Origin: an uncultured Acidimicrobiaceae bacterium | GTDB lineage: Bacteria; Actinomycetota; Acidimicrobiia; Acidimicrobiales; Ilumatobacteraceae | Assembly (NCBI GenBank): GCA_903904615.1 | Contig: CAIVDG010000153.1 | Span: 1-32,145 of the forward strand | Direction: 5' to 3' | DNA: 32,145 bases | Shown here: positions 16,586-23,463 of the stretch, piece by piece | How the letters are laid out: each line of letters begins with the position of its first letter | How positions within the stretch are numbered: position 1 is the first letter of the stretch | Translations under genes and position numbers: made by a program | The notes under the pieces: model-generated | Seen by the model: only the letters and a program-made list of their open reading frames with translations | What the model was told of the DNA's origin: nothing | The model's database searches: none

Positions 16586-16684
16586 TTTCGCCTCTTTGTT
16601 TCGGGGTTCTCGCCCTCGGAATGGCAGAATAGAAGGGTTGTCTCTGGCAGACCCGCCAGTAACCCTAGGGAGCCGTTCCGTTCA

Positions 16685-17344
16685 ATGTCGTTGGAAGTAG
16701 CCACACAGGACTGCAGTGCCCTCACCGAGGCCCAGATCGAAGAGATGCTCACCATTGAGGGTGGGTTTGGTCTTGCGCAGTTTCAGAAGGCCCAATCCGA
16801 TTGGGTGCTGTGTACCTTGGCGCGCATCGACGGCAAATTGCATGGCGTCACTTTCTCTACGCTCGAGCGGATCGGTGGAACACCGTGTGTCCTCATTGGG
16901 CTTATGACCATCAAGCGCACTGGCAAGCGTGATGCAGTGTTGAAGGGTCTCATGGGCGAGGCCTACCACCGCGCACTCATGGCGTTCCCCGACGAAGATG
17001 TCGTTGTGGGCAGCCGTTTCGTCTCGCCAGACGGAGTGGAAGCGTTCAAGTCGCTCACCGACATCATTCCTCGTACGGGGCATCGTGCAGATGGGGAACA
17101 ACGTGCATGGGGTAAGCGCCTCGCACGTCGCTTCGGAGTCGATAGCAAGTACGACGGTCAAACATTTGTTGTGGCGTCCGATGGTCAAAGTGGTTACCTC
17201 GATTTTGAATCATCAAAGCCAGAGAAGATCTCGGAAAACATCACTGCGTTGTTCACCACCGTGAATGCGAAAAAAGGTGGAGTCATCATTATCCACGGCT
17301 GGACCATGGCCGAAAGCTTGGTCAAGCTCGGCGCTCGTTCGTAA
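16685..17344 (+). CDS. Unrecognised conserved-looking 219-residue protein
   Basis: I do not recognise a family with confidence. The protein is soluble, with no signal peptide or membrane helix. The middle section (LARIDGKLHGVTFSTLERIGGTPCVLIGLMTIKRTGKRDAVLKGLMGEAYHRALMAF, residues about 46-102) alternates strands and helices in a way that recalls a GNAT-like acyltransferase, but I see no clear acetyl-CoA loop. The stop is 4 nt before the nitroreductase start, so the two genes form a unit. A GGGAG (16668-16672) lies 12 nt before the ATG, rather far. CAGAAT at 16625 may be a -10. The 99-bp gap after dnaE holds nothing else I can support. Coding is supported by length and gene-like codon use. 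Confidence 0.72.
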   Translation: MSLEVATQDCSALTEAQIEEMLTIEGGFGLAQFQKAQSDWVLCTLARIDGKLHGVTFSTLERIGGTPCVLIGLMTIKRTGKRDAVLKGLMGEAYHRALMAFPDEDVVVGSRFVSPDGVEAFKSLTDIIPRTGHRADGEQRAWGKRLARRFGVDSKYDGQTFVVASDGQSGYLDFESSKPEKISENITALFTTVNAKKGGVIIIHGWTMAESLVKLGARS

Positions 17345-17348
17345 CACT

Positions 17349-17948
17349 GTGGAGTTCGTCGAGCTCGTTCGCACACGGCGAATGACTCGCTCATTTTCAT
17401 CAACACCTGTGCCGCCAGAGTTGTTGGAACACTGTGTTGAACTTGGGGTGCGGGCACCAAGTGCTGGCAAGTCTCAAGGGTGGCATCTGTTGGTGCTGAC
17501 TGGCGACGAAACTTCTCAGTACTGGGACATTGCATTTCCCGCGGAACGCCGAGAAGGTTTCGCCTATCCCGGACTTTTCGCAGCACCTGTTATTGCGCTC
17601 GTCCTTGCAGATGAGCAGGCGTATCTCTCTAGGTATTCGGAACCGGACAAGCAGCGAACAGGATTAGGTGAGTCCACCGATGCATGGGTGGCGCCATATT
17701 GGACAATCGATGCATCATTTTCCACCATGACCTTGCTTTTGGCATTACACGACGTGGGTCTTGGTGCGTTGTTCTTCGCGCACGCGCAAGAGTATGCGCT
17801 ACGAGATCAGTTTCACATTCCACAATCAGTTCACATCTTGGGAACTCTTGCGATTGGTTATGAAGCATCAGACAAAGCGCAAGAGGGGCGCAGCGCGAAA
17901 CGATCTTTTGTAAATACGTCGTCAGTTATTCATCGCGGCCGTTGGTAG
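17349..17948 (+). CDS. Nitroreductase-family flavoprotein
   Basis: This 199-residue protein of the FMN-dependent nitroreductase superfamily reduces substrates with NAD(P)H; the natural substrate is not evident. FMN-binding features are RTRRMTRSFSSTPVP near the N-terminus (RR-x4-F pattern), APSAGKSQGWHLLVL (about 36-50, where the usual Asn after AG is Lys) and a C-terminal LGTLAIGYE block. BluB-like or F420-related roles cannot be excluded. GTG at 17349 is chosen because the conserved sequence starts there; the frame is open further upstream inside the previous gene. It follows the unrecognised gene by 4 nt and overlaps the convergent DUF255 gene by 23 bp at the 3' ends. Confidence 0.82.
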   Translation: MEFVELVRTRRMTRSFSSTPVPPELLEHCVELGVRAPSAGKSQGWHLLVLTGDETSQYWDIAFPAERREGFAYPGLFAAPVIALVLADEQAYLSRYSEPDKQRTGLGESTDAWVAPYWTIDASFSTMTLLLALHDVGLGALFFAHAQEYALRDQFHIPQSVHILGTLAIGYEASDKAQEGRSAKRSFVNTSSVIHRGRW

Positions 17949-19920
17949 CCAGGCTCTGTCGAAACTGGTCAACGGTGGTTGCAGGCAACATGCACTGATG
18001 ATCTCTGCACACGTAGGCCGAACCAGGAACTCTGTCGGTCCACACCGGTGAATCGAAGGGTTCACCCCACGCAACAACACTGTGTGGTCGCCACTGTTGT
18101 CTGAACTCATGGAGGAACTCGCCCGCAGGTCCAGGCAGGACCACTTCCATGGTGCCGTCAGCCAAGACCAGGCTCGCAGAGACGGCATGGCAGAAAGCCG
18201 ATGGGGCAGAGGGTGCCACGCGAGCGAGGAGCCGCAGTGTGTCGATGGCGAATGTGCGCCACTGGGGTTCGCCGGTGAGCGCAGACAGTCGCAAAAACGC
18301 CATAGCGGCAACGGAGTTTGCCGATGGCGTTGCATTGTCCATTAAGTCTTTTTGTCGAACAATGAGTTGTTCGGCAGTGGTGCCCACCGTAAAGAAGCCA
18401 CTGTTCTCTGTATCCCAGAACTCATCGCACAGTTGTTGTGCTGTGCTTCTCGCCACCATCAACCATTCGTGGTCAGCGGTGAGTTCATACATACGAACCA
18501 TGGCGTCGACAACGTGTGCCAGATCGTGCGCAAGTGCAGTGTGCCTGGCGCGAGGTTCGGCGTTCGACTGCCAACTTCTCTTCCACGCTCCGGATTCATC
18601 ACGCAAGTTGTCGACTAAGAATCGCGCATTCTTTACGGCGGCTGTGGTGAATTGTTCGTCTTCAAATGCTGCGGCCACTTCGCACAGCGAAGACAACATC
18701 ATGGCGTTCCATTCCAGAAGTACTTTGTCGTCGAGTCCGGGTCGAGGGCGTTGGGCGCGAACAGTGTGAAGTTGTTGTCGCCATGTTTCCACCGTGGCAG
18801 GGCGCACAATGTCTGCTCGTTGGGCTATTCGGTTCGGTATGGAACGACCCTCGAAGTTTCCTGGTGTAGAGATATCCCAATAGGCGCATGCGGCCGCACT
18901 GTCGTTGCCAAGAACTGTGTGAATCTCTGTAGGAGTCCAGGTGTAGAACGCCCCTTCTTCAGAATGACCGTGTTCATCTAAAGAGTCGGCGTCCTCGGCG
19001 CTAAAGAATCCGCCATCAGGATGTGACAAGTCGGTCAATATATAGGCCACAATCTCGCGAACAATCTGTTCGTCTCGTACTTCGCGATTCATTTGCCACA
19101 TGTGGAGGTACACGCGCACAAGAAGCGCTTGGTCGTACAACATCTTTTCAAAGTGGGGAACGAGCCATCTGTCGTCAACGCTGTAGCGAGAGAAACCGCC
19201 ACCGATGTGGTCGTACATGCCACCTGCTGCCATGGCATCGAGTGATGTGCGCACCATGTCCACAAGTTGTGAGTCGTTGTTCAGTAAGGACACTCGCAAC
19301 ATGAGATCGAGACCAAACGTTGATGGAAACTTTGGCGCGCCACCAAAACCGCCCCAGGTGGAATCGAACGAAGACTGCAGCGCGCCAATAGTGGTGGACA
19401 CAAGTTGGCGCGCATCAACGGCAGGCGCGGGTTCAACATGTGCGGTGCGACCAATGGCTTCAACCAGAGCATCAATGTTCTGTTGCAATTCATCGCGGCG
19501 GTTACGCCATGCATCGTCGACCGCTTCCATCAACTTCACAAATGTTTCGCGTGGGTAGTAGGTACCGCCATAGAACGGTTCACCGGTTGGTGTGCAAAAG
19601 ACGGTCATGGGCCAACCGCCACGTCCAGTGAGTGCTTGCACTGCATCCATGTAGACCGCATCAACATCGGGACGTTCTTCTCTGTCCACTTTGATGTTCA
19701 CAAACAGTTGGTTCATGACCGCTGCGGTGGCGTCATCTTCAAAACTTTCATGCGCCATCACGTGGCACCAGTGGCAGGCGGAGTAGCCGACCGACAACAG
19801 AATGGGTTTGCCTGTTGTTTGCGCTTCGGCAAAAGCCTCGTCACCCCACTGATACCAATGGACGGGGTTATCTCGATGTTGTCGAAGATATGGCGACGAA
19901 GCGTCGGCGAGTCTGTTCAC
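17926..19920 (-). CDS. DUF255 / YyaL-type thioredoxin-domain protein
   Basis: This 664-residue protein belongs to the YyaL/SPATA20 family: an N-terminal thioredoxin-like DUF255 domain (about 1-165) followed by an alpha/alpha-barrel region resembling glycosidase or epimerase folds. The N-terminus NRLADASSPYLRQHRDNPV is the family hallmark. The redox motif is CHWC (Cys49, Cys52) in SVGYSACHWCHVM, and DREERPDVDAVYM and GGWPMTVF follow. The function is not established. It is expected to be cytoplasmic, since there is no signal peptide. The GTG start lies 6 nt after the enoyl-reductase stop on the same strand, indicating an operon. Confidence 0.9.
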   Translation of the reverse strand: MNRLADASSPYLRQHRDNPVHWYQWGDEAFAEAQTTGKPILLSVGYSACHWCHVMAHESFEDDATAAVMNQLFVNIKVDREERPDVDAVYMDAVQALTGRGGWPMTVFCTPTGEPFYGGTYYPRETFVKLMEAVDDAWRNRRDELQQNIDALVEAIGRTAHVEPAPAVDARQLVSTTIGALQSSFDSTWGGFGGAPKFPSTFGLDLMLRVSLLNNDSQLVDMVRTSLDAMAAGGMYDHIGGGFSRYSVDDRWLVPHFEKMLYDQALLVRVYLHMWQMNREVRDEQIVREIVAYILTDLSHPDGGFFSAEDADSLDEHGHSEEGAFYTWTPTEIHTVLGNDSAAACAYWDISTPGNFEGRSIPNRIAQRADIVRPATVETWRQQLHTVRAQRPRPGLDDKVLLEWNAMMLSSLCEVAAAFEDEQFTTAAVKNARFLVDNLRDESGAWKRSWQSNAEPRARHTALAHDLAHVVDAMVRMYELTADHEWLMVARSTAQQLCDEFWDTENSGFFTVGTTAEQLIVRQKDLMDNATPSANSVAAMAFLRLSALTGEPQWRTFAIDTLRLLARVAPSAPSAFCHAVSASLVLADGTMEVVLPGPAGEFLHEFRQQWRPHSVVAWGEPFDSPVWTDRVPGSAYVCRDHQCMLPATTVDQFRQSLATNGRDE

Positions 19921-19926
19921 GAAGAA

Positions 19927-20694
19927 CTATGCACCCATGGCGTGGTAGCCACCGTCAACATGGATGATCTCGCCAGTTGTAGCGGGGAACCAGTCCGACA
20001 TCAGTGCAAGAACTGTCTTTGCGACCGGTGTGGAATCTGTGACATCCCATCCAAGTGGTGCTCGTTCATCCCACACGTCTTCAAACTTCTTGAACCCGGG
20101 GATGGACTTCGCTGCCATTGTCTTGATGGGTCCTGCTGCCACCAAATTGCAGCGAATACCGCGTGGTCCCAAATCCTTGGCGAGGTATCGGTTTGTTGCT
20201 TCAAATGCGGCTTTAGCAACGCCCATCCAGTTGTACGCAGGCCATGCAACGGTGTTGTCAAAGTCGAGACCAATGATGGTGGAACCTGGGCTCATTAATG
20301 GGAGAAACGCGTCAGCCATTGTCTTCAGTGAGTACGCGGAAATCTCCATCGCTACCGCAACATCGCTCCACTGCGCTGCCAGGAAATCGTCGCCTAGACA
20401 CACCTCGGGCGCGAATCCGATGGCGTGGAGTACCGCATCAACATGGCCAAGTGATGCGCGCACATTTTCACGAACTGATTCCACGTGCTCTGCATTGGTG
20501 ACATCAAACTCGAAAACCTGGACGGGAGTGTCCAACTTGCGTGCTGTGCGTTGAGTGAGTGACAACGCACGCCCAGCACCGGTAAGAACAATTTCGGCGC
20601 CTTCTCGTTGAGCGAGTTGTGCCACACGAAAGGCCAACGAGGCGTCGGTAAGTACGCCTGTGACCACAATTTTCTTGCCATCGAGAAGTCCCAT
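19927..20694 (-). CDS. fabI: Enoyl-[acyl-carrier-protein] reductase, InhA type
   Basis: This 255-residue NADH-dependent short-chain dehydrogenase catalyses the last step of each fatty-acid elongation cycle. It follows InhA closely: MGLLDGKKIVVTGVLTDASLAF at the nucleotide site (described as residues 1-22), LDFDNTVAWPAYNWMGVAK with Tyr154 and Lys161 in the active site, NLVAAGPIKTMAAKSIPG for the substrate loop, and APLGWDVTDSTPVAKTVLALMSDWFPATTGEIIHVDGG near the end. The start at 20694 is chosen over an upstream in-frame ATG because the family begins exactly here and a -10 lies 7 nt before it. It would supply acyl chains for the lipid genes nearby. Confidence 0.95.
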   Translation of the reverse strand: MGLLDGKKIVVTGVLTDASLAFRVAQLAQREGAEIVLTGAGRALSLTQRTARKLDTPVQVFEFDVTNAEHVESVRENVRASLGHVDAVLHAIGFAPEVCLGDDFLAAQWSDVAVAMEISAYSLKTMADAFLPLMSPGSTIIGLDFDNTVAWPAYNWMGVAKAAFEATNRYLAKDLGPRGIRCNLVAAGPIKTMAAKSIPGFKKFEDVWDERAPLGWDVTDSTPVAKTVLALMSDWFPATTGEIIHVDGGYHAMGA

Positions 20695-20701
20695 GGTTAT
20701 G

Positions 20702-20731
20702 ACCGTAGTTCGGCAGGGGTCTATGTGTAAG
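20702..20731 (-). promoter_or_regulatory. Promoter of the enoyl reductase operon, likely leaderless
   Basis: On the minus strand, CTTACA (20731-20726), an 18-nt spacer and TACGGT (20707-20702) form a -35/-10 pair. TACGGT ends 7 nt before the ATG at 20694. The whole promoter fits in the 47-bp gap to the divergent npdG, so the two transcription units share control space. Confidence 0.55.
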
Positions 20732-20741
20732 GCTCTACAGA

Positions 20742-21416
20742 ATGCGTATTGGAATCCTCGGTGGAACCGGACCTGCTGGAACTGCTCTCGGAGCGCGGCT
20801 TGCGTCGGTTGGCTACGAAGTTGTGCTTGGCTCTCGTTCGAAGTATCGCGCTCTTGAAGCGTGTGACTCGGTGAAGGCAAAGTGGCCCGACCTCAATCTC
20901 AACCTTCAGGCCGGAGACAATCACGCCGCTTCAGCATGTGACGTAGTGGTGCTTGCTACTCCATGGGACGGCGCGGCCACCACCGCTCAGGAGCACATCG
21001 ATTTACTGGCAGGCAAAGTTGTCATCAGCATGGCAAACGCACTCGTTCGAGTGGGTCACGAATTCCAGCCACTCCTTCCACCACGCGGAAGTGTTGCCGC
21101 TCATGTTCAAGCCGCAGTTCCCCAATGTCGTGTGGTGGCTGCGTTCCATCACTTGCCTGCAACCGAACTTGGCCATCTTGGTGACCCCATTGACTCTGAC
21201 GTTCTTATTTGTTCCGACGATGTTGAAGCCACACAGATTGCAATGGAGATCACGTCAAAGATTCCAGGGTGTCGTCCACTCGATGCGGGTGAACTTTCAA
21301 ACGCAACCGCTATTGAAGCTTTCACTGCAGTGCTTCTTCAGTTGAATGTTCGCTACAAGACCCGTGTTGCTCCAAAGTTGACCGGTATCAAGCGAGATCC
21401 TCGGGCCCAGGCGTAA
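20742..21416 (+). CDS. npdG: NADPH-dependent F420 reductase
   Basis: This 224-residue Rossmann protein passes hydride between NADPH and the deazaflavin F420. The nucleotide loop is MRIGILGGTGPAGTALG (1-17), with GSRS after strand 2 giving NADP preference. Later family blocks are DVVVLATPWDG, VVISMANAL, and VVAAFHHLPATEL, where paired histidines line the F420 site. In actinobacteria the enzyme usually provides reduced F420. It lies 5 nt upstream of mshC in one operon, divergent from the enoyl reductase. The LLM gene at 29968 may be an F420 user. No F420 biosynthesis genes are in the window. Confidence 0.9.
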   Translation: MRIGILGGTGPAGTALGARLASVGYEVVLGSRSKYRALEACDSVKAKWPDLNLNLQAGDNHAASACDVVVLATPWDGAATTAQEHIDLLAGKVVISMANALVRVGHEFQPLLPPRGSVAAHVQAAVPQCRVVAAFHHLPATELGHLGDPIDSDVLICSDDVEATQIAMEITSKIPGCRPLDAGELSNATAIEAFTAVLLQLNVRYKTRVAPKLTGIKRDPRAQA

Positions 21417-21421
21417 CGTTC

Positions 21422-22567
21422 ATGAGCATGCGGTTGTACGACACGGCTCGACGCGAGGTTGTTCCGTTTACGCCCGGGGACACCGTGCTCATGTACACGT
21501 GCGGCATCACGCCGTATGACGCCACACATCTCGGACACGCTGCAACTTTCCTCGTATACGACATTCTCCAGCGTCGCCTTATCGATCGTGGTCACACCGT
21601 TCGTTGTGTTCGCAATGTCACCGACGTAGACGATCCTTTGTTTGCAAAGGCACGCGAATTGGGTGTGCACTATCTCGACCTCGCAGCTGGTGAAGAAGCT
21701 CGTTTCAATCGCGACATGGAAGCCTTGAATGCATTGCCGGTGTACAGCACCCCACGTGCGTCGTCTGCAATCTCCGATATTCGCGGCTTTATTGGCATGG
21801 TGCTCGACCGCGGATTCGCATACGCCGCAGGTGGTTCTGTGTATTTCGATGTCACGAAGTTTCCGTCTTTCGGCGAAGTGTCGCATTACTCACACGAGCA
21901 GATGATTGAGTTTGCTCGCCAACGAGGTGGCAATGTCGATGATCCCCACAAACGAAATCCGTTGGACTTTGTGTTGTGGCACCCATCTGCCGACGATGAA
22001 CCGTCGTGGGATGCTCAATGGGGTGCGGGCCGCCCTGGTTGGCACATTGAATGTTCCGCGCTTGCACTTCGCGAACTTGGAACCACTATCGATCTCCACG
22101 GTGGCGGAAGCGACCTCATCTTTCCGCATCACGAGTGCGAACGTGCTCAATCTGAAGCTGCAACAGGGGAGACCTTTGTTCGGCATTGGATGCATGTTGC
22201 GATGGTGTTCAAAGATGGCGAAAAGATGTCAAAGAGTTTGGGCAACTTGGTCTTCGTCGATGCATTGCGCAAAGAGTGGGACCCGCGCAGCATTCGTTTG
22301 GCCGTTATCGAACACCACTATCGCAATGAATGGGAATGGGACGACCAATTGATGCCTCGTAACCATCAGCGGTTGCTGGCGTGGAAGGCCTCTGTGGGTG
22401 GCACTGCGTCACCTGTGCTCGACCAAGTTCGTGAACATTTGGACAACGACCTCAATACTCCCGCCGCAATTGCTGCCATCGATTCCGCTGCGGCTGCTGG
22501 GCACGATGTGTCAACCAGTGCCTCGCTCTTAGGTGTGGAATTGGACGCTTCGCTGTCTCCTGCGTGA
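21422..22567 (+). CDS. mshC: MshC, L-cysteine:1D-myo-inositol 2-amino-2-deoxy-alpha-D-glucopyranoside ligase
   Basis: MshC joins cysteine to GlcN-inositol with ATP, the penultimate step of mycothiol synthesis. It is a paralogue of CysS, but here CGITPYDATHLGHAATF (27-43) and NVTDVDDPLF match MshC rather than the CysS CGPTVYDxxHIGHARt and NITDIDDK. The HIGH motif is HLGH (36-39), KMSKS is 268-272, and the zinc-site residues include Cys27 and HHECE. At 381 residues it is a little shorter than mycobacterial MshC and lacks the long CysS anticodon-binding region. It starts 5 nt after npdG; an in-frame ATG at 21428 is an alternative start. Confidence 0.92.
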   Translation: MSMRLYDTARREVVPFTPGDTVLMYTCGITPYDATHLGHAATFLVYDILQRRLIDRGHTVRCVRNVTDVDDPLFAKARELGVHYLDLAAGEEARFNRDMEALNALPVYSTPRASSAISDIRGFIGMVLDRGFAYAAGGSVYFDVTKFPSFGEVSHYSHEQMIEFARQRGGNVDDPHKRNPLDFVLWHPSADDEPSWDAQWGAGRPGWHIECSALALRELGTTIDLHGGGSDLIFPHHECERAQSEAATGETFVRHWMHVAMVFKDGEKMSKSLGNLVFVDALRKEWDPRSIRLAVIEHHYRNEWEWDDQLMPRNHQRLLAWKASVGGTASPVLDQVREHLDNDLNTPAAIAAIDSAAAAGHDVSTSASLLGVELDASLSPA

Positions 22568-22572
22568 CATCT

Positions 22573-22585
22573 CCTGCGTCGCAGG
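22573..22585 (+). terminator. Small hairpin just after mshC
   Basis: CCTGC-GTC-GCAGG forms a perfect 5-bp stem 6 nt after the mshC stop, with outer GTGA/TCAC pairing possible. It is followed only by a mixed A/T stretch (22594-22606), not a run of T. It may end npdG-mshC transcription, but the evidence is weak. A 10-mer TCTCCTGCGT occurs at 22556 and again at 22570. Confidence 0.35.
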
Positions 22586-22628
22586 TCACATCGGTATTGA
22601 TCATTTGTAAATGGTTGGTTATGCCTGT

Positions 22629-22656
22629 TTGTAAGGTCTGATTTTGGGTCTATTGT
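22629..22656 (+). promoter_or_regulatory. Probable promoter of plsC
   Basis: TTGTAA (22629-22634), a 16-nt spacer and TATTGT (22651-22656) match -35 and -10 at four of six bases each. The ATG lies 9 nt further on, leaving room for almost no leader. A second TTTGTAA copy sits 24 bp upstream (22604), so the -35 region is duplicated. Confidence 0.5.
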
Positions 22657-22665
22657 CGGCGGTAC

Positions 22666-23415
22666 ATGGCCACCGACGACGAACGCAATTCAGCTGAACC
22701 ACAATCAGCCGCCTTGCCCGGAACAGGTCGCGCCCAAATTCGCGCGCGTCGTGTCATTGCGCCACTTCTGAATCGACTCTGGAACGTCACTATTGAGGGT
22801 GCTCACAACATTCCATCCGACGGTCCTGCAATCTTGTGTCCAAATCACATCAGTTTTTTCGATTCAGTCTTCACAATAGTGTACGCAAAACGACAAATCA
22901 GTTTCGTCGGTAAAGCCGAGTACATGGATTCATGGAAAACAAAACATTTGTTTCCCGCGCTTGGAATGATTCCCATCGACCGCGCTGGTGGATCCAAGAG
23001 CGAAGGCGCACTCATTGCGGCAGAGCAAGTGTTGCGCCGCGGAGAACTCTTCGGCATTTATCCCGAAGGGACCCGCAGCCGCGACGGCATGTTGTACAAG
23101 GGTCATACCGGCGCTGCACGGCTTGCATTGAAAGTGGGTTGCCCCATAATTCCGGTGGGCATCATTGGTACGAGAGAAATTCAACCGCCCGATACGTTCT
23201 TTCCGAAAATCGGATTGGAGTGCACGGTGAAGTTCGGAACTCCCATTGATCCCTCTCGCTATTCGTCCCGCGGAGACGACCATTTGGTCCTGCGTGAAAT
23301 CACAGATGAGTTGATGTTCGAGATTCGAGAATTGACGGGCCAGGAATACCGAAACGTGTATGCCACAAAGAAAGCCGAAGCGCTGCCCACCGATACGGCC
23401 GTCGTCTCCTCCTAG
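22666..23415 (+). CDS. plsC: 1-acyl-sn-glycerol-3-phosphate acyltransferase (PlsC family)
   Basis: This is a membrane-associated acyltransferase of 249 residues. It likely acylates lysophosphatidic acid to phosphatidic acid, the precursor of CDP-diacylglycerol used by PgsA downstream. The catalytic HX4D motif is NHISFFD (His61, Asp66). The phosphate-binding PEGTRSR is at 133-139, and VPILPVGI-type spacing is kept as CPIIPVGIIGT. No clear transmembrane helix is present, and association would be through the hydrophobic core helices. It precedes thrS by 48 bp on the same strand. The exact acyl acceptor is inferred from family. Confidence 0.88.
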   Translation: MATDDERNSAEPQSAALPGTGRAQIRARRVIAPLLNRLWNVTIEGAHNIPSDGPAILCPNHISFFDSVFTIVYAKRQISFVGKAEYMDSWKTKHLFPALGMIPIDRAGGSKSEGALIAAEQVLRRGELFGIYPEGTRSRDGMLYKGHTGAARLALKVGCPIIPVGIIGTREIQPPDTFFPKIGLECTVKFGTPIDPSRYSSRGDDHLVLREITDELMFEIRELTGQEYRNVYATKKAEALPTDTAVVSS

Positions 23416-23448
23416 CAAATAGGACAGGGTGCTCTGGTGCCCGCTCCG

Positions 23449-23454
23449 TAGAAT
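23449..23454 (+). promoter_or_regulatory. Probable -10 element of thrS
   Basis: TAGAAT, five of six bases of the consensus, ends 9 nt before the thrS ATG. The leader would be only a few nucleotides, so no T-box can be present. No convincing -35 was found. Confidence 0.45.
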
Positions 23455-23463
23455 GGGGGCCTC

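Noticed and set aside
20695..20880. N-terminal extension of the enoyl reductase
   Set aside because: InhA-type proteins start at MxGLLDGK; the extension is antisense to npdG.
21422..22567. Cysteinyl-tRNA synthetase as the identity of the mshC gene
   Set aside because: CGITPYDATHLGHA and NVTDVDDPL are MshC-specific, and the long C-terminal tRNA-binding part of CysS is absent.
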